NCBI GenBank assembly: GCA_001311585.1
Contig: BBBN01000116.1
Span: 1 to 5,609 of the forward strand
Source of the DNA: Thermus sp. JCM 17653
Lineage (GTDB): Bacteria > Deinococcota > Deinococci > Deinococcales > Thermaceae
Direction: 5' to 3'
Length of the DNA: 5,609 bases
The notes under the pieces are model-generated. The model saw nothing but the letters and a program-made list of their open reading frames with translations, was not told where the DNA came from and did not search any database. A program made the translations under genes and the position numbers. Shown piece by piece: positions 1-5,609 of this stretch. Position 1 is the first letter of the stretch. Each line of letters starts with the position of its first letter.

Positions 1-844
1 CCTCGAGGCCCGGGGGGACGACCGCCCTCCACGCGGGTTAGCGGCAGGGGGCCCTCCTCCTCAAGGACCCCACCCGGCCCCGGTTCCTCTTCCTCCTCTC
101 CGACGGCCTGGCCAACGTGGGCCTCACCGACCCCGAGGCCCTGGCGGAGGAGGCGAGGAAGGCGGCCCGGGAAGGGGTCTACACCTTCACCCTGGGCTTC
201 GGGGAAGGGTACCACCGGGGCTCATGGCCCGCATGGCCCGGGAGGGGGGTGGGGTCCACCGCTACGTGGCGGAGGGGGAGCTCCTGGCCGCCCTCCTCGC
301 GGAGCTCGCCTTCCTCAAGGCCCCGGCGAACCTCGGGGTCCAGGTGCGCCTGGGGGGAACGGAGGTCCACCTGGCCCCCTTCGCCCCCGAGGAGGAGCGC
401 ATCCTCCTTCTCCCCGTGGAGGCCCAGGTGCTGGAGGTGGAGGAGGGCCTTCCCGGGGGCGCGGTCCTCTACCGCCTGCCCCTTCCCGAGCCCGCCCCCG
501 AGGGGAGCGAGGCCTGGCGGGAGGTGGAGCTCGAGGCCCTGCTTTGGGAGGCGGGGCGGCTTTTGGAGCGGGAGGCCGCTTCCGAAGAGGAGGCGAAAGT
601 CCTGGCGGAGGAGGCAGGGGCCCTTTCGGCCAGCCTGCGGGCCCACCCCTTGGGGGAGAGCGAGCGGGCCCTGGCCCTGGTCCAGGCGCTGGAGGCCTTT
701 AAAGGGGCCATGGAGCGCCTGGCCACCTTCTACGATGCCTTGGCCTCGGACCGGGTGGCCCGGGAGGGCGCGGCCTTCGCCACCCAGCTTTCCTTCCCCC
801 TTCGTCTGAGCCGGATGAAGTACCGGGACCGCACGGGGGAGTAA
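1..844 (+). pseudogene. VWA-domain protein, 3' part, interrupted by a stop and a frameshift
   Basis: The gene begins before the window. Frame 3 from base 3 reads the second half of a VWA domain: a GGTTALHAG segment (bases 12-38) carrying the MIDAS threonine, then a hydrophobic strand ending in LLSDG (Asp codon 102-104), another MIDAS-type acidic position. An in-frame TAG at 39-41 stands where related proteins usually have Trp, one G-to-A change from TGG. At about 219-221 the frame moves from 3 to 2; one added C or G restores GEGYHRG-LMARMAREGG, the usual end of the VWA fold. Frame 2 then stays open to TAA at 842-844, giving a beta-rich stretch followed by a Glu/Ala-rich, probably helical or coiled-coil C-terminus. 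The longest uninterrupted piece starts at ATG 224. No signal peptide or membrane segment is visible in the part shown. VWA proteins bind metal and partner proteins; the partner is unknown. It may be a true pseudogene or an intact gene with two sequence errors. Its GC content is higher than that of the cas genes, and it is unlikely to belong to their operon. Confidence 0.75.
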
Positions 845-855
845 GCCTCGAGGCT
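844..855. repeat. 12-base perfect palindrome in the VWA-cas3 gap
   Basis: AGCCTCGAGGCT reads the same on both strands and begins at the last base of the VWA stop codon. Its core is the octamer CCTCGAGG, which is over-represented in this window. It has no loop and no following T-run, so it is a poor intrinsic terminator. It could be a protein-binding site or just another copy of the octamer. Confidence 0.5.
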
Positions 856-881
856 CGGGGCGGGAGATTAACACGGAGCCC

Positions 882-910
882 CTGGAGGAGCCAAGGAAGT
901 CGGATATTCT
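882..910 (+). promoter_or_regulatory. weak candidate promoter for the cas operon
   Basis: TATTCT at 905-910 resembles a -10 box and is the most AT-rich spot in the 80-base gap. The hexamer 17 bases upstream (882-887, CTGGAG) matches TTGACA poorly. Transcription would start near 917, leaving a leader of only 8-11 bases that would cut into the ribosome binding site. TTAACA at 868-873 is a better -35 but lies 31 bases away. This gap is the only plausible place in the window for an operon promoter, but the boxes themselves are weak. Confidence 0.25.
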
Positions 911-921
911 AAGGGAAGGAG
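911..921 (+). promoter_or_regulatory. ribosome binding site of cas3
   Basis: The purine run AAGGGAAGGAG lies just before three consecutive candidate starts: TTG 922, ATG 925 and GTG 928. AGGGA (912-916) is 8 bases from ATG 925, while AAGGAG (916-921) is 6 bases from GTG 928. TTG 922 abuts the run and is unlikely. ATG 925 is preferred for codon strength, with GTG 928 a close alternative. Confidence 0.55.
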
Positions 922-924
922 TTG

Positions 925-3112
925 ATGGTGGAACCAAAGGCCCACACCCCTAACCGCGAACAACGTTGGCATTCCCTAAAAGAGCACCTCGAGGCCGTTT
1001 CCTGCCTAGCTGGCGGCTTTGCCCAGGCCTTTGGCACCCCAAGTCTGGGAAAGGCCCTGGCCCTCCTTCACGATCTAGGGAAGGCCACCAAGGATTTTCA
1101 AGCATACCTGCAGGTTGCGGCGGAGGGAAAAAGGGCAAATAGCGTGCCCCATGCTGTCTGGGGTGCGGCCCTGGCTTACATGGCCCTAGACCGGGGGCGG
1201 TGTGAGGGTTGGCAAGCCTTGGGGTTACCCGTAATGGGCCACCACGCTGGTCTCCCCAGAAAGGGTGAGGCGGCCATCAAGCTCGCTCAAGCCCTAAAGG
1301 AGGAAGCCTTCAAAGAGGTCGCAGCCTTCCTCTTGCGTTCCTCAGAGCTTCGTGCGAAATTAGAAGGCCTGCTTAAAGAGGCCCTCGAAGAGGTGCGCTC
1401 CAAAACCAAAGGGGACCCTCTTCGCCTAGAGTTTTTGATCCGCATGGCCTTCTCCGCCCTTGTGGATGCGGACTACCTGGATACCGAAGCCCACTTTGAT
1501 CCCGGTGCCGCCCGCTTGCGTCAAGAAGGCACTCCCTAGAAGAGCTATGGATCAGGTTCCAGCGTGATCAGGAGGCTCTTCTCCAAAGCGCACGCCCCTC
1601 TCTCGTGAACGCGGTGCGCCGGGAGGTTTATGAGCCTGCCTGCGGGCGGCGGAGCTTCCCCCGGGCCTCTTCCGCCTCACCGTTCCCACGGGTGGGGGCA
1701 AGACCCGGAGCGGCCTTGCTTTCGCGCTGAAGCACGCCTTGAGGCACGGGCTCAGGCGGGTGGTGGTGGCCATTCCTTACACGAGCATCATCGATCAGAC
1801 GGCCCAGGTCTACCGGGAAATCTTGGGCGAGGAAGCCGTCCTGGAGCACCACTCCGCCTACGAGCCCCCCTTGGGGGAGGAACAGGAAGAAAACGTCCTT
1901 CGTCAGCGCTTGGCGACGGAGAACTGGGATGCCCCTCTGATTGTCACCACTACCGTTCAGCTCTTTGAGAGCCTCTTCGCCAATCGCCCCTCCAAGATGC
2001 GCAAGATCCACCGATTGGCCCGAAGCGTTATCCTTCTGGACGAAGTGCAAACCCTCCCCCCAGAACTTTTGCAGCCTACCCTCGAGGCCCTCCGCCTCCT
2101 GGCCACCCCCGTGGAGGAAGGTGGCTACGGGGCCACCGTGGTGCTCTCCACCGCCACTCAGCCCACCTTCGAGGTCGTCCCCACCTTCCAGAGCCTTCCC
2201 GTCCGGGAAATCGTTCCGGACTACCCCAAGCATTTCGCCTGCCTTCAACGCGTAATCTACGAACACCGCCCCAATCCCCTTTCCTGGGCGGAGCTGGCGA
2301 GGGAATTGCGAACACGCTCCCAGGTGATGGTGGTCCTCAACACCCGCAAGGACGCCCTGGCCCTCCTCGAGGCCTTGGGAGAGGATCCCCACGCCTTCCA
2401 CCTCTCCACCTTGCTCTGCCCCGCCCACCGCCGCGAGATCCTCAATGAGGTGCGAGAGAGATTGCGAGCGGGAAAGCCCATCCGCTTGGTGAGCACCCAG
2501 GTGGTGGAGGCTGGGGTGGATCTGGACTTTCCCGAGGTCTGGAGGGCCATAGGCCCCTTAGACCGGGTGGTCCAGGCGGCAGGACGGTGCAACCGGGAGG
2601 GCCAGTTGGACAGGGGAAAGGTGGTCCTCTTTTGGCCTGAGGAGGGCACAACCCCCAGGGGCCCCTACCGAGTGGGCGTGGAAAAGGCCCGCCTTCTCCT
2701 TGAGGAGCACCGACCGGAGCGGCTTCACGACCCAGATTTGTACCGGATCTACTTCAAAGAGCTCTTCACCACGGTCAAAACCGACAAGGGAATCCAAGAA
2801 CACCGGAAGGACCTTGACTACCCCGAGGTGGCTCAGCGTTACCGCCTCATCCAGGAGGACACGGTCTCCGTCGTGGTTTCCTATGGGGAGGGGTTGGCGC
2901 GCCTCGAGGCCTTCCGAAACACCCCCTCGCTCCAGAACTGGCGACGGCTCCAGGCCTACGTGGTGGGGCTCTTCCGCCACCAGGTGCGGGAAAAGCGCGA
3001 CTTTTTGGAGGCCGTGCCGGGCCTCAGCGATCTTTACGTTTGGCGTGGGTTATATGACCCCAAGCGGGGACTCGTGGAGGAGTATGCTGATCCCGGTGAC
3101 CTGATCGTCTAG
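925..3112 (+). CDS. cas3: Cas3 HD nuclease-helicase, type I-C (two frameshifts in this sequence)
   Basis: Cas3 is recruited to crRNA-bound target DNA by Cascade and unwinds and degrades it 3' to 5'. The N-terminal HD domain (about residues 1-200) shows H21, the HD pair H49-D50 in LLHDLGK, H76, the H106-H107 pair in GHHAGLP, and D181 in [10 protein letters not shown]. The superfamily 2 helicase follows: Walker A TGGGKT (bases 1688-1705, about residue 256), motif II DEVQ (2039-2050, about 373), motif III STATQ (2147-2161), motif [11 protein letters not shown] (2492-2521) and motif [12 protein letters not shown] (2573-2602). All key residues are present. The frame changes from 1 to 3 near 1528-1530 and from 3 to 2 near 1632-1634; one base added at each gives a 729-residue protein, normal for type I-C. 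The fused HD-helicase and the order before cas5c-cas8c-cas7c fit type I-C. Read literally, the HD part stops at 1539, and the helicase frame has no start codon before TTG 1739, downstream of Walker A, so no helicase would be made. It lies 9 bases upstream of cas5c. Confidence 0.93.
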
Positions 3113-3121
3113 GGGGGTAGC

Positions 3122-3809
3122 GTGGCGAGGTTGACGGTGAAGGTTTGGGGTGAGTACGCCTGTTTCTCCCGGCCGGAGTTCAAGGTAGAACGGGTTTCCT
3201 ACCCCGTGCCTACCCCCAGCGCAGCGCGGGGTATCCTCGAGGCCATCTTCTGGAAGCCCGAGCTCCGCTACGAGGTGCGGCGTATCGGAGTGCTCCGCAT
3301 GGGAACCCCCTTCGCCTTGCTACGCAATGAGGTGGCGAACCGCATGGGCGAAAAGCCCTTTTTCGTGGAGGACGTGCGCCAACAGCGGGCGAGCCTTGTC
3401 CTGAAGGACGTGGCCTACCTGATTGAGGCGGATATGTCCTTAGGCCCCACGCCACCGATCCCCTGCCAAAGTACCTGGAGCAGTTTGAGCGACGCCTCAA
3501 AAAGGGCCGGTACCACCACACCCCCTACCTGGCACGCGGGAGTTTCCCGCCTTCTTCTCCCCTCCTGACGGGGAGGTGCCCGATGGGGGTTTGAACCTGG
3601 ACCTGGGTCCCATGCTCTTTGACCTCGCCTTTGTAGAAGACCCCCGCCGCCCCGAGCTCGCCTTCAAGCGCCCAGGTAAAGGCGAGGTCCAAGGGTACGC
3701 CCTTCCCCTCTTCTTTCACGCCCAGATCCGGGAAGGGTGGCTGGAGGTTCCCGCCAAGAAGTACCAGGAGCTCTACCGGCTGGAGGAAGGCCATGCTGCG
3801 GGAGCTTAA
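3122..3809 (+). CDS. cas5c: Cas5c, crRNA-processing subunit, type I-C (two frameshifts in this sequence)
   Basis: In type I-C, Cas5c (also called Cas5d) replaces Cas6: it cuts precursor crRNA and stays on the 5' handle in Cascade. The start is GTG 3122, 9 bases after cas3, behind a G-run (3112-3117) rather than a clean Shine-Dalgarno. The family pattern is clear: an N-terminal RAMP strand (VKVWGEYACFSRPEF), the Val-Pro-Thr-Pro stretch, AIFWKPE (about residues 41-47), the RRNE-like LLRNEV, LKDVAYLIEAD, then KYLEQFERRLKKG and PYLGTREF. The frame changes at 3436/3437 (after ATG) and at 3531/3532 (after CTG); one G added at each restores MVLRPHATDP and LGTREFPAFF and gives 229 residues, the usual size. 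The fragment between the two sites is about 32 codons and still matches the family, so it is coding sequence. Compared with Bacillus halodurans Cas5c, the catalytic Tyr is Phe43 and the catalytic His is Tyr118, while Lys117 is kept. Its last 17 bases overlap cas8c. Confidence 0.9.
3782..3786 (+). promoter_or_regulatory. ribosome binding site of cas8c
   Basis: GGAGG lies 6 bases before ATG 3793, inside the last codons of cas5c. It supports ATG 3793 as the cas8c start and hence the 17-base overlap, which suggests translational coupling. Confidence 0.7.
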
Positions 3810-5556
3810 GGAAGCCTTCCACCGCTTTCGTAAAGAGGGCGCGCTCCTCCCCCCGGCCTACAAGAAGAAGAGCGTTTCCTGGTTCATCCGCCTCGAAGCG
3901 GGAAAGGCCAGGCTAGAGTCCCTACGGCAAAAGGGAAGGGGTCGAGCCCGTCCCGGCCCCCGATCGCCAGCGCTCAGGAAAGGCCAGCGAAGGCAACCTG
4001 AAACCTTACCTTCTTGTGGACGACGCCCGCTATGTGCTGGGCTTGTCCGAAGAGGGGAAGGAGAAAGAGGCCGCGCTCCTACATAAAGGGTTTAAGGAGC
4101 TTACCGAAAAGGCGTGGCGGGAGACCAAAAGCCCCGAGCTCAAAGCAGTTCTGGACCTGCTCACGTCCCCTGAGCTTATAGATCTCCGGGAGGAGTTTCG
4201 CAGAAAGGGTGGGAAGCCAAAGGATCTCCTTGCCTTTAAGGTCCAAGGCGTCCTGCCCACAGAGCTTGAGGAAGTGCAAGCCTTTTGGGCCCGACACCTC
4301 GCTGAGGAAATCCAAGGGGACAAGGGCTATTGCGCCCTCTGCGGAAATTTTGGATCGGTTCTGCGTATCTTTCCCCGGGAAGTGGTGGTCTTGGGCCAAA
4401 AGTGCCAGCTAGTTTCCTTCAATCAGAAAGCCTTTGAGTCCTTCGGGAAGGAGCAGGCCGCAAATGCCCCCCTCTGCTTCACGTGCGCCTCCCAGGTGGT
4501 GGACACCCTAGACCACCTGACCCGATCTGAGCGCCACAGCAGGGCTCTCTACCGCGAGGAGGGGGGTGGCCTCAGAAACCAGCTCGCCATCTTTTGGCTG
4601 AACGAGAGGGTGGAGGTGTCCCTCGAGGCGCCCGTGGACTTGGAGGCCCTTCTGGGAAGCGTGCTAAGCGAGACGCCACCCACTCCCCAACCCCACCCGC
4701 CGACCTTACCCAGCTCCAGGAACTCCTGGCCACGCCCTGGACGGGGGAAGCGTGGCCCCTCAACCTGGACGAAACCCGTTTTTACCTCGCCATCCTCTCC
4801 GCCAACAAGGGGCGGCTGGTGGTGCGGGAATGGCTCGCCGTTTCCTTGGCCCGCCTCAAGGAGGCCTTGGGGCGCTTCCTCGAGGGCACCCACCTCGTTC
4901 ACCCCTGGGGGGAAGCCCCCTATCCGGTGCCCGTAGGGGCGCTGGTCCAGGCCCTGGGCGACGGCAATCCCGGCCTGGTGCGGGGGCTTCTCCGTACCGC
5001 CTACCTCGGCACCCCTCCTCCCCACGCCCTTTCCTTGGCGATTCACCTCCTTAGGAACCCGAAGGTCCTTACCCCAGAGGACAGGGAAGGGTGGAGGCGG
5101 CTTCACGCCCTGGTGGCGGCGCTTAAGCTGTGGCTCTTTTACGGAAAGGAGGAGGCAAAGCGTATGGCTCAGTTGGACAGAGAAAGGAAGAACCCGGCCT
5201 ACCTGTCGGGCCGACTCTTGGCAGTTTTGGAAGAGGCCCAGAAGCGGGCCTTGAGCTACACCCTCAAGCGGACCCTGGTGGACCGCTATGGGGCAGCCTC
5301 CACGGCCCCCGCGGCCACTTTCGGGGCTCTTCTACGGCTCTCCACTACTGCCCACCTGCCTAAGGCGGGCAAGGAGCTGAACCAGGCGGTGGAGGAGATT
5401 CTCTCCCTCCTGGACCAAGTCGGCGGGTTTCCCCGCACCCTGAACCTGATCAGGCAGGCAGAGTTCGCTCTGGGGTTCTACCACCAACGGGCCTACTTCC
5501 GGGCGAACCGGAACAACAAGAAAGGAGAAGACGCACAAGGAGGAGGATCCCAATGA
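3793..5556 (+). CDS. cas8c: Cas8c (Csd1), large Cascade subunit, type I-C (two frameshifts in this sequence)
   Basis: Cas8c is the large subunit of type I-C Cascade; it recognises the PAM and helps load Cas3. Family landmarks are the N-terminal MLRELKEAFHRF with PPAYKKKSVSW, the LLVDDARYVLGL strand (about bases 4011-4046), LVSFNQKAFESFGKEQAANAP (split here as LVSFN, AFESFGKEQ and NAP), FWLNERV, a Pro-rich linker near 4670-4715, then NPAYLSGRLLAVLEEAQ and YGAASTAPA in the C-terminal helical part. The frame changes from 1 to 2 near 3920-3941 and from 2 to 1 near 4668-4712. Adding two C in the run at 3920-3922 gives a smooth SPYGKREGVEPVP; adding one base in the linker joins the rest, for about 588 residues, normal for Csd1. 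An alternative at the first site is a one-base insertion. CALC (4331-4342) and CFTC (4475-4486) could bind zinc. The C-terminal 130 residues also contain an internal start for Cas11c. The stop overlaps the cas7c start as ATGA. Confidence 0.9.
5145..5155 (+). promoter_or_regulatory. internal Shine-Dalgarno inside cas8c, for cas11c
   Basis: AAAGGAGGAGG contains a full AAGGAGG and sits 8 bases before the in-frame ATG at 5164. It is one of the strongest ribosome binding sites in the window and matches the sequence in front of cas7c. Within cas8c it encodes Gly-Lys-Glu-Glu-Ala, so the codon choice may be constrained by its second role. Confidence 0.75.
5164..5556 (+). CDS. cas11c: Cas11c small subunit, translated from an internal start in cas8c
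   Basis: Type I-C lacks a separate small-subunit gene; in studied systems Cas11c is made from an internal start in the 3' end of cas8c and two copies line the belly of Cascade, binding the non-target strand and stabilising the complex. Here ATG 5164, in the cas8c frame, opens a 130-residue product beginning MAQLDRERKNPAYLSGRL and sharing the cas8c stop at 5554-5556. The start lies just before the conserved NPAY-GRL-AVLE-Q segment, which is where I recall the Desulfovibrio vulgaris Cas11c start. It is preceded by AAAGGAGGAGG with 8-base spacing. The product is predicted almost wholly helical, as expected. No frameshift falls inside it, so it is the only complete Cascade subunit readable without correction in this window. 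Sequence and family support are good, but internal translation is inferred. Confidence 0.8.
   Translation: MAQLDRERKNPAYLSGRLLAVLEEAQKRALSYTLKRTLVDRYGAASTAPAATFGALLRLSTTAHLPKAGKELNQAVEEILSLLDQVGGFPRTLNLIRQAEFALGFYHQRAYFRANRNNKKGEDAQGGGSQ
5537..5546 (+). promoter_or_regulatory. ribosome binding site of cas7c
   Basis: AAGGAGGAGG, within the last codons of cas8c, ends 6 bases before ATG 5553. The same ten bases precede the internal Cas11c start. Strong initiation suits the backbone protein that is needed in several copies per complex. Confidence 0.75.
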
Positions 5557-5609
5557 ACGCGAAGCATCTGGATCCCAAGAAGCGGCACGAGTTCGTCTTG
5601 CTATTCCTT
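5553..5609 (+). CDS. cas7c: Cas7c (Csd2) backbone subunit, first 19 codons only
   Basis: Cas7c coats the crRNA spacer as the repeated backbone of type I-C Cascade. Only MNAKHLDPKKRHEFVLLFL is in the window. The LDPxKRHxFVLLF opening matches Csd2 proteins, in which this strand usually leads into a conserved Asn-Pro-Asn-Gly-Asp-Pro loop just beyond the window. The start ATG overlaps the cas8c stop in ATGA, with a strong AAGGAGGAGG ahead of it, so translational coupling is likely. In the relatives I remember, the residue after LLF is Asp; here the last complete codon is CTT (Leu). That may be real variation or one more indel, and nothing further can be read. The assignment rests on a short stretch plus gene order. 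Confidence 0.85.
   Translation, partial: MNAKHLDPKKRHEFVLLFL

Larger units (their letters stand above)
1..4885. repeat. dispersed palindromic octamer CCTCGAGG, nine copies
   Basis: Copies start at 1, 846, 987, 2080, 2365, 2902, 3235, 4621 and 4878. At typical Thermus base composition a given octamer of this kind is expected well under once in 5.6 kb. Seven copies lie in cas genes, always read as CTC GAG (Leu-Glu) and usually followed by an Ala codon; one is in the VWA gene in a different frame (TCG AGG) and one is intergenic. Codon preference for Leu-Glu-Ala explains part of the excess, but not the frame-shifted or intergenic copies or the constant C before CTC. Confidence 0.6.

Noticed and set aside
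1..844. VWA gene as an extra component of the CRISPR operon
   Set aside because: It is separated from cas3 by an 80-base gap with its own candidate control signals, has higher GC, and VWA proteins are common and functionally diverse.
844..880. Intrinsic terminator after the VWA gene
   Set aside because: The 844-855 palindrome has no loop and no T-run follows; the downstream bases are G-rich.
179..937. Long minus-strand open frame (252 codons) opposite the VWA gene
   Set aside because: Shadow of GC-rich coding DNA: the + strand reads VWA motifs through this region, while the antisense product is Gly/Pro/Leu-rich with no recognisable family.
1630..1968. Separate small + strand gene in frame 3 within cas3
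   Set aside because: Its frame is the cas3 frame only up to about 1634; beyond that the product is Gly/Pro/Arg-rich and competes with conserved helicase sequence in frame 2.
1628..2428. Minus-strand open frame (266 codons) opposite cas3
   Set aside because: The + strand carries Walker A, DEVQ and STATQ helicase motifs here; the antisense frame is low-complexity and Gly-rich.
211..4712. Programmed ribosomal frameshifting as the reason for the frame changes
   Set aside because: I see no classic slippery heptamer (XXXYYYZ) at the break points, and seven events in four genes, one in the opposite direction, would be unprecedented.
1..5609. CRISPR repeat-spacer array, tRNA, rRNA or insertion sequence
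   Set aside because: No regularly spaced repeats, tRNA-like fold, rRNA-like stretch or transposase sequence was found by reading. An array may lie outside the window.

Overview
The window looks like DNA from Thermus or a close relative. It is GC-rich, codons mostly end in G or C, the proteins are rich in Leu, Ala, Arg and Glu, Shine-Dalgarno sequences are strong, and genes are packed head to tail. All supported genes lie on the + strand. The recognisable system is a type I-C CRISPR-Cas interference operon in canonical order: cas3, cas5c, cas8c (with an internal cas11c), then the first codons of cas7c. Type I-C is a known system and is known in Thermus, so the system itself is not new. The points of interest are in its details.

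Region by region. Bases 1-844 hold the 3' part of a von Willebrand factor A (VWA) protein, interrupted by one in-frame stop and one frameshift; nothing ties it to CRISPR. Bases 845-924 are the only real intergenic gap, with a 12-base palindrome, a weak promoter candidate and the ribosome binding site of cas3. Then follow cas3 (925-3112, HD nuclease plus superfamily 2 helicase), cas5c (3122-3809, crRNA processing and 5'-handle binding), cas8c (3793-5556, large subunit), cas11c (5164-5556, in-frame inside cas8c) and cas7c (from 5553, cut by the window end). The genes are separated by 9 nt or overlap by 17 and 4 nt, so they are very likely one transcript. cas4, cas1, cas2 and the array would be expected downstream, outside the window.

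How they work together (family knowledge): Cas5c cuts the precursor crRNA, there being no Cas6 in type I-C. Cas5c, Cas8c, several Cas7c and two Cas11c form the Cascade complex around the crRNA. Cas8c recognises the PAM, and Cas3 is recruited to unwind and degrade the target.

Every full-length gene here is broken by small indels, almost all explained by a lost G or C in a short G or C run, while family motifs and catalytic residues remain intact. As written, the sequence encodes no intact Cas3, Cas5c or Cas8c. The pattern, which also affects the unrelated VWA gene, suits consensus sequencing errors better than decay of the operon, but sequence alone cannot prove this. Other points are a strong internal start for Cas11c, a Cys4 motif in Cas8c, altered catalytic positions in Cas5c, a heavily over-represented palindromic octamer CCTCGAGG, and two low-GC blocks.
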